NCBI RefSeq assembly: GCF_001189295.1 | Contig: NZ_CP012159.1 | Location: 10,249,856 to 10,313,855 of the forward strand | DNA length: 64,000 bases | Source: Chondromyces crocatus | Lineage (GTDB): Bacteria > Myxococcota_A > Polyangia > Polyangiales > Polyangiaceae | Reading direction: 5' to 3' | In this document: positions 17,018-30,348 of the stretch, piece after piece | Layout of the letters: each line of letters starts with the position of its first letter | Numbering within the stretch: the first letter of the stretch is position 1 | Translations under genes and position numbers: made by a program | Notes under the pieces: generated by a model | What the model was told of the DNA's origin: nothing | Database searches by the model: none | The model's input: the letters and a program-made list of their open reading frames with translations, nothing else

Positions 17018-18079
17018 TCAACGCAGCCAGGTCATGCTCAAGATGACGAGCACGCTGAGGCCGACGCCGAGACCGATGCCAGCCGCGATCAGGATCAGCG
17101 CCGTACGGGTACGTCGTCGCTGTCGGGACACGGAGCGGGCGGAGCGAGATTCGCCGGGCGGAGGAATGGAGGACGGCAGATGTCGGTCGGAGGAACGTCG
17201 GCCCCCTTCAGCTCGATAGCGGGCAGCGCGTAGCTCGCGGAGGATGCCTTCGAGCTGGCTGGCGAGGAGACCCGCCGATGCCGTGCGCTGCTCGCGCTCC
17301 CGCTTCAAGCAACCGTCGACCACGGCGCACAAACTGGGCGGGAGGTCGGGCTTGCGGGTCATCACCGGGTCGCAGTCCTGCGTCAGGATGCGGACCATGA
17401 GTGCGTTGTAGTTCGGCGCCTGGTGCGGCAGCGTGGCCGTGAGCGCCTCGTACATGACGACGCCGACCGACCAGATGTCTGCTCGGCCATCGAGGTCCTC
17501 ACGCCCGGAGGCTTGCTCTGGCGACATGTAAGCCGGTGAGCCCACGACGCAGCCGGTCCGGGTGAGGGTGAAGTTCTGGGTCGTGTCGAAGATCTTGCTG
17601 ATGCCGAAGTCGAGGATCTTCCCCACGAGCTCCCCATGCGAGGTGCGGTGGATGTAGAGGTTCGCCGGCTTGAGATCCCGATGGACGATGTTCTGCTGGT
17701 GGGCGAGCTCGAGGGCTCGCGCGATGCCGATGAAGATCTCGACCAGGACCTCTGGGCTGAGGATGCCTTCTCTGAGGAGCTTCTGATCGAGCCCTTCCCC
17801 GGTGAGCAGCTCGAAGACGAGGAATGGAGAGCCGTTCTCCGCCTGGCCGAGATCGAGGATCTCGACGATGCTCGGGCTGCGCACACGGCCGCTCGCCTTC
17901 GCTTCGTTGAAGAAGCGCTGCAGAGCAACGGCGTCTTCGGCCACCTCGGGCGGCATCACCTTGAGGGCGACATCGCGGTCGATGAGCTCGTTTTTTGCGG
18001 CCCACACTGAACCACTGGCGCCAGCTCCGAGGAGCTGGCCGAGCCGATAACGAGACTGAATGAGATCGCCGGGCTTCAA
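17018..18079 (-). CDS. Hanks-type Ser/Thr protein kinase with C-terminal membrane helix
   Basis: A 353-residue protein. The kinase domain covers about residues 10-275, with Gly loop GAGASGSV, VAIK-equivalent VALKVMP, catalytic HRDLKPAN, DFGISK and SPAYMSPE all intact, so it should be active. A Ser/Arg/Pro-rich juxtamembrane stretch leads to one membrane helix at about 329-350 (TALILIAAGIGLGVGLSVLVIL), leaving only two or three residues outside, so there is no extracellular sensor. It converges with the preceding gene across 29 bp and lies 159 bp downstream of glnA on the same strand. Confidence 0.95.
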   Translation of the reverse strand: MKPGDLIQSRYRLGQLLGAGASGSVWAAKNELIDRDVALKVMPPEVAEDAVALQRFFNEAKASGRVRSPSIVEILDLGQAENGSPFLVFELLTGEGLDQKLLREGILSPEVLVEIFIGIARALELAHQQNIVHRDLKPANLYIHRTSHGELVGKILDFGISKIFDTTQNFTLTRTGCVVGSPAYMSPEQASGREDLDGRADIWSVGVVMYEALTATLPHQAPNYNALMVRILTQDCDPVMTRKPDLPPSLCAVVDGCLKREREQRTASAGLLASQLEGILRELRAARYRAEGGRRSSDRHLPSSIPPPGESRSARSVSRQRRRTRTALILIAAGIGLGVGLSVLVILSMTWLR

Positions 18080-18238
18080 GACGCCGCGAGCATAGCCTGA
18101 CCGGAGTGCGAGCGGAATCGTCGCTCGGCGGTGCTCGAAATGATCCGGCGCAGGCCCGTCGCTCCAGGTGAGACGACGGGCGGACGCGGGGGTGAAATGC
18201 CAGCGATCTTCAGGTCGCCAGGCGCCGAGCGTGGCGGC

Positions 18239-19651
18239 TCAGACGTCGTAGTACAGGAAGAACTCGTAGGGAACCGGCCGGATCCGGACAGCGTCGACTT
18301 CCCGCTCACGCTTGTAGTCGATCCATGTCTGGATGATGTCACGTGTGAACACGTCGCCACGGAGGAGGAACTCGTGGTTTCGCTCCAGTGCGTCGAGGGC
18401 TTCGTTGAGCGCGCCAGGGACGTGGGGGACCCCCTTCAGCTCCTCGGGAGAGAGGGCGTAGATGTCCTTGTCCAGCGGATCACCTGGATCGATGCGGTTC
18501 ATGATCCCGTCGAGTCCGGCGAGCATCATGGCGGCGAAGGCGAGGTAGGGGTTGCAGGTCGCATCGGGGAAGCGCACCTCGATCCGGCGGCCCTTCGGGC
18601 TGGAACCAGGGGGCAGGGGAATGCGGATGGAGGCCGAGCGGTTGCGGCTCGAGTAGGCGAGGTTCACCGGGGCCTCGTAGCCAGGGACCAGGCGCCGGTA
18701 GCTGTTGGTCGTCGGGTTGGTGAGGGCGGCGAGCGCGCTGGCGTGCTTGAGGATGCCTCCGATGTACCAGAGGCCGATGTCGGACAGGCCTGCGTAGCCG
18801 TCGCCAGCGAAGAGGGGGCGCCCCTCCTTCCAGAGGGACTGGTGGCAGTGCATGCCGCTGCCGTTATCGCCATAGACGGGCTTCGGCATGAAGGTCGCCG
18901 TCTTGCCGTTCCGCTTGGCGACGTTCTTGACGACGTACTTGTACCACATGAGGTTGTCGGCGACCCTGGTAAGGGTGGAGAAACGCATGCCGATCTCACA
19001 CTGGCCTGCGGAAGCCACCTCGTGATGGCCCACCTCGACCTCAATGCCGCTCTCCATGAGCTGGCTCATCATCTCGGCGCGGAGATCATGCAGGACGTCT
19101 GTCGGAGGGACCGGGAAGTAGCCCTCCTTGTGCCGCACCTTGTGACCGAAGTTGGGGCCCGGCTTGCCGGTGTTCCAGGCCGCTTCATCGCTGTCGATCT
19201 CGTAGAAGGAACCGCGCGGGGAGACGTCGTAACGCACGGAGTCGAAGACGAAGAACTCCGCCTCGGGGCCGAAGAAGGCGGTGTCGGCGATGCCGCTCGC
19301 CTTGAGGTAGTTCTCGGCCTTCTGAGCGATGTATCTCGGATCGCGGCCGTAGGGCTGGCCGGTGACCGGATCGCTGATCTTGCAGATCAGGCTGAGGGTC
19401 CTGTGGGCGTGGAAGGGATCGATCTTCGCCGTCGTCGGGTCCGGCGTCATCAGCATGTCGCTGGCGTTGATCGGCTGCCAGCCGCGCACCGAGGAGCCAT
19501 CGAACCCGATCCCCTCCTCGAAGAGGTCTTCATCCAGGCGGCTGGCAGGGATAGTGGTGTGCTGCCAGATGCCAGGCAGATCGATGAACTTGAGATCGAC
19601 GAACTTGCAGTCGTTCTCGCGCGCGAATGCGATGACCTCTTTCGGCTTCAT
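18239..19651 (-). CDS. glnA: type I glutamine synthetase
   Basis: A 470-residue enzyme that makes glutamine from glutamate, ammonia and ATP. It has the usual GSI length, the latch-like N-terminus ([17 protein letters not shown]), the glycine/serine-rich FDGSSVRGW, the ATP-binding [16 protein letters not shown] region, and the metal/glutamate site around NRSASIRIP. Tyr398 in [13 protein letters not shown] matches the adenylylation site of the enterobacterial enzyme, so activity is probably controlled by GlnE-type adenylylation. The gene lies 45 bp downstream of glnB, so PII and its downstream target are probably one transcript. Confidence 0.98.
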   Translation of the reverse strand: MKPKEVIAFARENDCKFVDLKFIDLPGIWQHTTIPASRLDEDLFEEGIGFDGSSVRGWQPINASDMLMTPDPTTAKIDPFHAHRTLSLICKISDPVTGQPYGRDPRYIAQKAENYLKASGIADTAFFGPEAEFFVFDSVRYDVSPRGSFYEIDSDEAAWNTGKPGPNFGHKVRHKEGYFPVPPTDVLHDLRAEMMSQLMESGIEVEVGHHEVASAGQCEIGMRFSTLTRVADNLMWYKYVVKNVAKRNGKTATFMPKPVYGDNGSGMHCHQSLWKEGRPLFAGDGYAGLSDIGLWYIGGILKHASALAALTNPTTNSYRRLVPGYEAPVNLAYSSRNRSASIRIPLPPGSSPKGRRIEVRFPDATCNPYLAFAAMMLAGLDGIMNRIDPGDPLDKDIYALSPEELKGVPHVPGALNEALDALERNHEFLLRGDVFTRDIIQTWIDYKREREVDAVRIRPVPYEFFLYYDV

Positions 19652-19696
19652 GCTCTCCTACCTCTCTCCACGTTGATGAGCGGGCGCGCCTTGGCC

Positions 19697-23138
<3,442 letters not shown>

Positions 23139-23143
23139 TCCCC

Positions 23144-23719
23144 ATGCTGATCCTGCCGCCTCGCCAGGAGCTACGCTCCAGGCCGATCGAGACCGAGCGG
23201 CTGTTGCTCTTCCCCATCGATGGTTCGGACGGTCCCGAGATCTGGCATGCCGTCAGCAGCTCGCGAAGCGCACTGCAGCGCTGGTTGCCCTGGGTCCAGT
23301 TCCACACGGACGCCGCAGCCAGTACCCGGTTCGCCGAGGCGTGCGCCTCCGACTGGGAGCACGGGCGTGCCTTGCGCTTCGTGATCCGCGAGCGGGCACA
23401 CCGCAGCTTCGCGGGTGTCGTCGGGCTGGAGTCCTGCGTTCACATCCACCGCTCTTGCGAGCTCGGGTACTGGCTACGCAGGGAGTCGACCGGGCGCGGC
23501 TTGATGACCGAGGCCTGTCGCGCAGTGCTCACCTTCGCGTTCCAGCAGATGGGAGCCCACCGGGTCCGCGTGGCAGCTGCCACGGACAATGCCGCTTCCC
23601 TGGCCGTGATCGGTCGACTGGGGTTCCGCTTCGAAGGGATCGCGCGGCAGGCCGAGTGGTGCGATGGACGGTGGCTCGATCATGGGGTCTTCGCGCTGCT
23701 GGCCACCGACCCGAGGTAG
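23144..23719 (+). CDS. RimJ/RimL-type GNAT N-acetyltransferase
   Basis: A 191-residue protein. The ATG at 23144 is chosen because it lies 5 bp after the kinase stop and starts the typical RPIETERLLLFPI strand; the open frame further upstream overlaps the kinase. Other family features are SFAGVVGLESC, CELGYWLRRESTGRGLMTEA (acetyl-CoA pyrophosphate loop) and ALAATDNAASLAVI-like NAASLAVIGRLGFRFEG. Members acetylate protein N-termini or small amines; the substrate here is unknown. It is probably co-transcribed with the kinase before it and the histidine kinase after it (8 bp). Confidence 0.9.
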   Translation: MLILPPRQELRSRPIETERLLLFPIDGSDGPEIWHAVSSSRSALQRWLPWVQFHTDAAASTRFAEACASDWEHGRALRFVIRERAHRSFAGVVGLESCVHIHRSCELGYWLRRESTGRGLMTEACRAVLTFAFQQMGAHRVRVAAATDNAASLAVIGRLGFRFEGIARQAEWCDGRWLDHGVFALLATDPR

Positions 23720-23727
23720 ATTGAGGC

Positions 23728-25266
23728 GTGGCTCAGTTTCCGGCCCGCTGGCCTCGGGGCTCGCTGCCCCTCGTCCCCCTGGCGCCCGCGATCGTCGTCA
23801 TCGTCGGTGTGACGACGGCCGTGATCATCGCGCTGCTCGGGAGCGGACAGCTCAAGAAGACGAGTGATCAAGCCTCGGCGCTCCGGGCCGAGGTGCTGGC
23901 CGCGACACTCGCAGCGCGACTGCGCTCGACGCCACTGGAGGAACAGGCGGAGCTGGTCGGGCGGGCCGCTCGGCGCTCCGCATCCGAGATCCTGGTCACG
24001 GATCAGACGGGGCAGGTATTGATCAACGAGACGTTCGGCTCTCCACCGCGCGAAGAGCTGCTCCGGATGCTCACGGCCGGCAAAGGGGAGTCCACCACCG
24101 CACTCGGCAGGGTGCGGTACGCCTCGCGGCCCCTGCCTCCGCCGCTCTCGAGCCAGTTCGTGGTCACGTTCGTCGCAGCGCCGAACCCTCCACCAGGCTC
24201 GATCACCCTGTGGAATGCCGTCGCGGCGTTGACCACGCTGCTGCTCGGGGTGGCCGTGGCCATGGCGCTGTCGATCACCCGCTCGGCGCGCGCCGACGTC
24301 GACTACCTGCGTCAGCGGATCACCTTGATGGCCCGTGGACCCGGATCATCGGAGTCGACCTCCGGCACGATCGCCATCGGCCCTGTTCCGATACGCTCGT
24401 TCGATCAGATCGGCGTCCTGACGTCTGCCTTCAACCTGCTCGTGGCGCGGTTCGCCGCGGCCGAGCGGAGCTACCGGGCCGACCTCACGCAAGCCGCCGA
24501 GATGGATCGAGAGCGCTCCGAGTTCCTCGCCGGATTGAGCCACGAGCTGCGTACGCCGCTCAACGCCATCCTGGGGTTCGCTCACGTGCTGGAGAGCGAG
24601 GTCGACGGCCCCCTCAGCCATGACGCCCGAGAAGCGCTATCCGTGATCCGACAGAGCGGCGAGCACCTGCGCACCCTCATTGATGACATCCTCGATCTTT
24701 CGGCGCTGGAGAGCGGAAAACTCCAGCTCTCGCGGCGCGCCGTGGATGTGCTGCAGGTCGCGGAGCAGGTGCTGCGCGAGATCTCGCCGGCAGCACGCGA
24801 CAAGCCGGTTCGGCTCTCGGTGGTGGGGATGGGCGAAGTCCTCGCCAATGCGGACCCGAGGCGGGTGAGGCAGATCCTCACCAACCTGATCTCCAACGCA
24901 GTGAAGTTCACCACCCGCGGCTCTGTCACGGTGACGGTGGAGGCACGCGGCAGAAGCGCGGCGGTCACGGTGCACGACACGGGGCCCGGCATCCCCCCCG
25001 AGGAGACGTCCACCATCTTCGAAGAGTACCGCCAGGTGGGTGATCTCCGCTCACGACGCGCCGGGACGGGGCTCGGTCTGTCAATCGCTCGGAGGCTGGT
25101 GCTGATGCACGGCGGAACCATCCAGCTCAAGACGGCGATGGGGCAAGGCTCGACGTTCACTTTCACGCTGCCCATGTGGGTGGAGCCCCCGGCCAATCAC
25201 TTGCTCGTCCCCACGCCGACGCCATCGCCGGTCGATGAGCTCTCCTCCGAGGGGAGGATCGCTTGA
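23728..25266 (+). CDS. membrane sensor histidine kinase
   Basis: A 512-residue protein from a GTG start. There are two membrane helices (about 14-38 and 155-180) flanking a small extracytoplasmic domain, a HAMP-like linker, then HisKA with phospho-acceptor His272 in LSHELRTPLN, and a complete HATPase domain: N box NLISNAVKF, G1 DTGPGIPPEE, G2 GTGLGLSIA. It should be an active kinase. Its stop overlaps the next kinase start (TTGA at 25263-25266). No partner response regulator is adjacent; the receiver at 28303 is the nearest. Confidence 0.95.
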   Translation: MAQFPARWPRGSLPLVPLAPAIVVIVGVTTAVIIALLGSGQLKKTSDQASALRAEVLAATLAARLRSTPLEEQAELVGRAARRSASEILVTDQTGQVLINETFGSPPREELLRMLTAGKGESTTALGRVRYASRPLPPPLSSQFVVTFVAAPNPPPGSITLWNAVAALTTLLLGVAVAMALSITRSARADVDYLRQRITLMARGPGSSESTSGTIAIGPVPIRSFDQIGVLTSAFNLLVARFAAAERSYRADLTQAAEMDRERSEFLAGLSHELRTPLNAILGFAHVLESEVDGPLSHDAREALSVIRQSGEHLRTLIDDILDLSALESGKLQLSRRAVDVLQVAEQVLREISPAARDKPVRLSVVGMGEVLANADPRRVRQILTNLISNAVKFTTRGSVTVTVEARGRSAAVTVHDTGPGIPPEETSTIFEEYRQVGDLRSRRAGTGLGLSIARRLVLMHGGTIQLKTAMGQGSTFTFTLPMWVEPPANHLLVPTPTPSPVDELSSEGRIA

Positions 25267-27170
25267 GCAGCGCGCACAGACGGTATGGACACAGGGTGCT
25301 CGTCCAGCAGCTGCTGGTTGGGCTCGGCGCATTTGGTGCGCTCGCGCTGCTCGGGCCGAAGCTGCTGTCGCTCGAGGACGAGATCGCCGCGGAAGTGCTG
25401 TCAGCGTGGGCCCGGCTTGCGGTCGTGGCGCTGATGGGGACGGGGGCCCTCACCCTGGCACGCCTGCGCGCTGACCAGCCCAACATCGAGGCGCTCGCCC
25501 GGAGCGCGGGCCCCAGGCACCCCCAGGAAATCGAGCGGGTGGCCGATCTACCCACCATCTTGACGATGCGCTTCTTCGCGCTGAGCTCGGTGGTGTCCAG
25601 CGCGCTCTTCATCCGCGGAATCCGACCTGACAAGCTCGATGACGAGCGAGCCATCAGCCTGCTCGTCCTCGCCATTACCATCCACGGCGCGGCGGCGCTC
25701 CCCCACTACCTGCTGACACGCGCCGCGACCGTGGGGCTCCTGGAGCGCAGTCCCATCGAGCAGGTCGGAGCGCTCCTGGAGAAGGCAGAACTCTACCAGA
25801 CACCGCGCAGGCGCGTGACGCAGAAGCTGCTGCTCGCGGTGGCCGCGCCGGTGCTCCTCGTCGGCGTCGGTGCGGTACTGACGGCGCACGCGCACCTGCG
25901 CACGTTCCTCGAGCAGAGCCGTCAAACGACGGCAGTACTCATCGCGCGGGCTGCCCTCGAACCATCGCGCTCCGGGCGAGGGGAGCCAGGACGCGCCGAC
26001 GCGATCGCCGCAGCAGCGGAGCTGGGCTTCATCGCCACCCGCCGACCGGAACGCCTCTTCGAGGCCGAGCCCTCGTTCGAGCGCGAGAATGACGGCCAGA
26101 TCGCCGTGACCGTGCCCCTCGACGATGGTCGTGCGGTGATCCGCTTCTCCGCCAACCTGGATCCAGCCATCGGCACCTGGGGTGCACTGACGGCCATCCT
26201 CGCCGTGCTCGTCGCTGGAGCAGCAGGGCTGATGTTCGGGCGCGTGCTGGCAGGTGACCTGCTGCACGCGACGAGGCGCGTGCGACTGCTCGGTACGGAC
26301 AGCGTGCTCCGAGGCGCCACGCAGATCGCACGGCCGGCCCGCTTCAAGGTCGTGGCGCGGCTCGGTCTCGCCATCGAGGACCTCACCGCGCGCTTCCGGG
26401 TTTTCGCGGCCGCCCAGGAGCGGGCGCTGGAGGCGCGCGAGGCCGCCCAGCGCATGCGTGGGCTGCTCTTCGCCAGCGTGAGCCATGATCTCAAAAGCCC
26501 GCTCAACTCGATCCTCGGGTTCGCCGAGCTGGTCGGGCAGGAGCGTCTCACACCTGCGCAGCAAGAGAGCCTCGGCCTCATCGCCACACGTGGACGAGAA
26601 CTCCTCGGCCTCATCGAGACCATCCTCGACGCGGCGCGCGTGGAGGCAGGGCAGCTCACCCTGGAGTCTCAGCCCACGGACGTCGCGGAACTCGTCTCCG
26701 GGGCCATCCGGAAAGCGCACGAGCTCGCGAGCGACGTGAACGCGGACATCGCAGTGGAGATCGCTGCTGGGTTGCCGTGGATCCCCGTGGATCGTGCCTA
26801 CGCGACGAGAGCGCTCGCCGTGATCCTGGCGCATGCCCTCCGCGTGGGGACCGCAGATCCATCGGCGCGCATCGTGCGCCTCACGGCCGCCTTCGCCGAT
26901 CTGAACGGAGACTACATTCGCATCGAGATCGATTACGGCAGCCGCGATGTGCCGCCCGCCGAGCTGGAGGCCCTCTTCAATCGCCAGACGACGGCGCGCG
27001 GGCGGGGACTGACGCTCGGACTGAGCCACGCCCGGTCGGTCGTGGAACTGCATGGCGGCTCGCTGGAAGTCCTCGGTGCGCTCGACGGCCGCCCCCTCTG
27101 CCTCGCCTTCTTTCCGAAGACCCCTCCGCACGTGCGACCGAGGCTTTCCTCCTTTCCGACCCTGGGTTGA
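25263..27170 (+). CDS. polytopic histidine-kinase-like protein with degenerate ATPase domain
   Basis: A 635-residue protein from a TTG start overlapping the previous kinase by 4 bp. About six hydrophobic helices occupy the first 325 residues, with a periplasmic region between the fifth and sixth. HisKA is intact (His408 in VSHDLKSPLN). The ATPase domain is not: the N-box Asn is His524 (ILAHALR in place of LLxNAxK), the G1 box DxGxG reads DYGSRD, and G2 reads GRGLTLGLS. ATP binding is doubtful, so it may be phosphorylated in trans by the overlapping active kinase, or act as a regulator in a heterodimer. Confidence 0.85.
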   Translation: MSSAHRRYGHRVLVQQLLVGLGAFGALALLGPKLLSLEDEIAAEVLSAWARLAVVALMGTGALTLARLRADQPNIEALARSAGPRHPQEIERVADLPTILTMRFFALSSVVSSALFIRGIRPDKLDDERAISLLVLAITIHGAAALPHYLLTRAATVGLLERSPIEQVGALLEKAELYQTPRRRVTQKLLLAVAAPVLLVGVGAVLTAHAHLRTFLEQSRQTTAVLIARAALEPSRSGRGEPGRADAIAAAAELGFIATRRPERLFEAEPSFERENDGQIAVTVPLDDGRAVIRFSANLDPAIGTWGALTAILAVLVAGAAGLMFGRVLAGDLLHATRRVRLLGTDSVLRGATQIARPARFKVVARLGLAIEDLTARFRVFAAAQERALEAREAAQRMRGLLFASVSHDLKSPLNSILGFAELVGQERLTPAQQESLGLIATRGRELLGLIETILDAARVEAGQLTLESQPTDVAELVSGAIRKAHELASDVNADIAVEIAAGLPWIPVDRAYATRALAVILAHALRVGTADPSARIVRLTAAFADLNGDYIRIEIDYGSRDVPPAELEALFNRQTTARGRGLTLGLSHARSVVELHGGSLEVLGALDGRPLCLAFFPKTPPHVRPRLSSFPTLG

Positions 27171-27210
27171 TGCCCTTCCCTCCAGCGGCTGCACACGCTA
27201 GGTCCTGAGC

Positions 27211-28233
27211 ATGGCTGAACGGGTGATCTCCCCCGGCGAGACGGGCGATGACGATCGGTTTGACCGCCTCTTTCGCCCGGGCTCGCTCGACGAGTACGTC
27301 GGCCAGGAGAAGCACAAGGACAACCTCAAAGTCTTCGTCCAGGCCGCACGACGGCGTCGCGAGCCGCTCGATCACATCCTCTTCTGCGGCCCTCCGGGGC
27401 TAGGGAAGACGACGCTGGCGCACATCCTCGCCAGGGAGATGGGGGTCACGCTCCACGCTACGAGCGGCCCCGCCGTGGAGCACAAAGGGGCGCTCGCAGG
27501 CCTCCTGACCAAGCTCGAGGAGAATGACGTTCTCTTCATCGACGAGATCCATCGGCTGACCCCCGCCGTCGAGGAGAGCCTCTACCCCGCGATCGAGTCC
27601 TTCAAGATCGACATCATGACCGGTGACGGCCCCTATGCGACCACGATCCAGCTCGGCCTGAAACCATTCACCCTGGTGGGCGCCACGACGCGGACCGGAC
27701 TGCTCACGGCCCCTCTCCTCTCGCGCTTCGGCTACGTGATGCGGCTCGATTTTTATCCAGTCGAGGAGCTGGAACAGATTGTCCAGCGGAGCTCACGCCT
27801 CCTCGATATCCCCATCGAGCCTGCCGGCGCTCGCGAGATCGCTGCACGCTCACGGGGAACGCCGCGCGTCGCGAACCGTCTGCTGCGAAGGGTGCGCGAC
27901 TTCGCCGAGGTGCTCGGCGACGGCCGTATCACCGCGGAGATTGCCCGCAAGACCTCCGAACGGCTCGAGATCGACGCTGCTGGCCTCGACGAGATGGATC
28001 GCCGGCTGCTGCGCGTGATCATCGATCACTATGACGGTGGTCCCGTCGGGATCGACACGCTCGCAGCGGCGCTGAGTGAGCCTCGTGACACGGTGGAGGA
28101 CGTGTATGAACCCTTCCTGCTTCAGCAGGGATTTCTGGGTCGTACACCACGCGGTCGCATCGCCACGAGGCGTGCGTACGAGCACCTCCGCATCCCCCTC
28201 CCGGGCCCTGATCAGGGAAATCTGTTCTCCTGA
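27211..28233 (+). CDS. ruvB: Holliday junction branch-migration ATPase RuvB
   Basis: A 340-residue protein of normal RuvB length. It has [11 protein letters not shown] at the start, Walker [10 protein letters not shown] (Lys66), Walker [11 protein letters not shown], sensor 1 GATTRTGLL, sensor 2 and the C-terminal winged helix ([16 protein letters not shown]). It drives branch migration with RuvA and RuvC during recombination repair. Here ruvB is alone, with no ruvA or ruvC beside it, and is embedded between signalling genes (40 bp after one kinase, 69 bp before the next). Confidence 0.98.
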   Translation: MAERVISPGETGDDDRFDRLFRPGSLDEYVGQEKHKDNLKVFVQAARRRREPLDHILFCGPPGLGKTTLAHILAREMGVTLHATSGPAVEHKGALAGLLTKLEENDVLFIDEIHRLTPAVEESLYPAIESFKIDIMTGDGPYATTIQLGLKPFTLVGATTRTGLLTAPLLSRFGYVMRLDFYPVEELEQIVQRSSRLLDIPIEPAGAREIAARSRGTPRVANRLLRRVRDFAEVLGDGRITAEIARKTSERLEIDAAGLDEMDRRLLRVIIDHYDGGPVGIDTLAAALSEPRDTVEDVYEPFLLQQGFLGRTPRGRIATRRAYEHLRIPLPGPDQGNLFS

Positions 28234-28302
28234 TCGATACGACGCAGCGCGCTGCGCTGAAGTCCCTTCATCCTCGAGCCTCGATGCCGATAAGCTCGCG
28301 TC

Positions 28303-30348
28303 GTGACCCGCGGCGATACGGTGCTCGTAGTCGACGACGACGCGGTCAGCCGTACCGTGCTGGCGAGGGCGCTCGTAGGCGCTGGATTCGAGGCCGAGGT
28401 GGTCGGCTCGGGTGGACAGGCGCTCACCTGGCTCGCTGAGCACACTCCATCGGTGATCCTGCTCGACTTGGTGATGCCTCCGCCCGATGGCTACGTCGTC
28501 TTGCGCTCCGTCCGGCGCGATCGGCGCACCGCCGAGGTCCCCGTGGTTGTGCTGACGGCCCTGGACAAGGATGAGGAGGTCGCCCGCGCCTTCGAGCTCG
28601 GGGCTGACGACTTCATCCGCAAGCCCTTCCGCCCTGTGGAGCTCGTTGCTCGCGTGCGAGGACAGATTCGCATGCGCGACTACGTCGTGGCGCTGGCGCG
28701 CAAAGAGCACGACGCCAAGGTGATCCTCGAGCTGACCCAGGCGCTCTCCTCGGCGCTCGACATCCGCGAGATCCTCTTCACCGTCGTCCGCCGCATCGCG
28801 GATGTCGCGCAGATCGATCGGTGCAGCATCATCCTCGTCCGCGAACAAGGCGACGTCGGCTATGTGGTCGCGTCGAGCGACGACAAAGATCTCCGCGATC
28901 TCCCCCTCGATCTCTCGAAGTACCCCGAGATCCAGCAGGTCCTCGGGACGGGTGAGGTGCTGGTCATCGACGATGCGCGGTCGAGCCCCATCTTCGATCT
29001 GGTCCGCACCATCCTCCCACCGGACAGCTTCCGCTCGCTGGCCATCTTGCCGCTCCTCTTCGAAGACAAGGCAATGGGCGTATTGTTCTTGCGAGGGCGG
29101 CGCCCTGTCGCGCTCCGAGAGCACGAGCTGTCTCTGGCGCGCACGGTCGCCGGCGCGACGGCGATCGCTCTGCGCAACGCCCGCATCCTTCAGTCACTGC
29201 GCGATCAGACCCAGCAGATCAGCTTCGCCCGATTCGAAGCAGAGCGACGACTGGCAGCCCTGCAGCCGTACGCCGACTTCTTCCATTCGGCAGCCGACGG
29301 GATCATCGTCATCGATCCGGATGGCCGCATCCTCTTCTCCAACCCACGTGCGCAGGCCATCACCTGCCGCACCGACTCGGAACTCTCGTCGATGACGCTG
29401 GCGGGACTCATCGATCCTCGCGATCGTGCCCTCCTCGACGATCTCAGAGGTGGCTTCGGACGAGGCGTCTTTCCACACACGGTCGACCTCACGATCCAGC
29501 GCTGTGACGAGAACCAATGCGAGCGTCGCGTCCTGAGCTGCAGCTTCAGCAGCGTGCTGCGTGAAGACGGAGGCGCCATCCTGATCAACTTTCACGACGT
29601 GACCTCCGAGCGCGCCACAGAGGCCGAACTCACCAAGACGAAGGAGTTCCTCGAGCGGGTCATCGAGAGTTCCGTCGACGCGATCATCTCTGCCGACATG
29701 AACGGCGTCGTGCTCCTCTTCAATCGCGCCGCAGAGCGCATCTATGGCTACACATCCGCAGAAGTCGTGGGGCTCAAGACCCTCCATGATCTCTATCCCG
29801 ACGGCAGCGCCACCCAGATCATGCGCCTCATCCAGTCCGGAGATCATGGGGGCCCAGGAAGGCTGGAAGGCTACCGGACCGAGGTCCTCGCAAAAGATGG
29901 AACGAGGATCCCCATGATGCTGTCGGCGGCGCTGATCGTCGAAGGCGGCAGGCCGACGGGTTCCGTCGGAATCTTCACCGATTTGCGCGAACTCGTACGC
30001 ATGGAGACTCAGCTCACCGCTGCCCAGGAAGAGCTACGCACCCGCGAGAAGCAGGCGCTCATCGCAGAACTCGCAGGAGCTACGGCCCATGAGCTGAACC
30101 AACCACTGACCTCTGTCCTGGGCTATGCCGAGATGATCCTTCGACGCGTGGATGCCACGTCTCCCGCTCAAGCTGCGGCGGCGACGATCCGCGCAGAAGC
30201 AGAGCGCATGGCGGAGATCGTCCGCAAGATCGGCAAGATCACGCGCTACGAAACGAAGAGCTACGTCGGGAGCGCGAAGATCATCGACCTCGATCGTTCG
30301 AGTGGAAATGATGATGGTTCGAGCAACTCCTCCGGGTCGGCGCAATGA
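28303..30348 (+). CDS. receiver-GAF-PAS-PAS-HisKA protein without an ATPase domain
   Basis: A 681-residue soluble protein from a GTG start. The receiver domain (1-122) has Asp55 in LLDLVMPPPDG and the KPF Lys. GAF (about 140-305), PAS (about 320-440) and a second PAS (about 450-575) follow, then a HisKA helix pair with phospho-acceptor His596 in AHELNQPL. The protein ends about 85 residues later at a Ser-rich tail with no N, G1 or G2 box, so it cannot phosphorylate itself. The stop overlaps the start of a complete soluble kinase by ATGA (30345-30348), which is the obvious candidate to supply catalysis in trans. Confidence 0.92.
   Translation: MTRGDTVLVVDDDAVSRTVLARALVGAGFEAEVVGSGGQALTWLAEHTPSVILLDLVMPPPDGYVVLRSVRRDRRTAEVPVVVLTALDKDEEVARAFELGADDFIRKPFRPVELVARVRGQIRMRDYVVALARKEHDAKVILELTQALSSALDIREILFTVVRRIADVAQIDRCSIILVREQGDVGYVVASSDDKDLRDLPLDLSKYPEIQQVLGTGEVLVIDDARSSPIFDLVRTILPPDSFRSLAILPLLFEDKAMGVLFLRGRRPVALREHELSLARTVAGATAIALRNARILQSLRDQTQQISFARFEAERRLAALQPYADFFHSAADGIIVIDPDGRILFSNPRAQAITCRTDSELSSMTLAGLIDPRDRALLDDLRGGFGRGVFPHTVDLTIQRCDENQCERRVLSCSFSSVLREDGGAILINFHDVTSERATEAELTKTKEFLERVIESSVDAIISADMNGVVLLFNRAAERIYGYTSAEVVGLKTLHDLYPDGSATQIMRLIQSGDHGGPGRLEGYRTEVLAKDGTRIPMMLSAALIVEGGRPTGSVGIFTDLRELVRMETQLTAAQEELRTREKQALIAELAGATAHELNQPLTSVLGYAEMILRRVDATSPAQAAAATIRAEAERMAEIVRKIGKITRYETKSYVGSAKIIDLDRSSGNDDGSSNSSGSAQ

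Noticed and set aside
25548-27194. 548-residue minus-strand open frame
   Set aside because: Antisense to the histidine-kinase-like gene with its HisKA motif; no domain in the antisense product.
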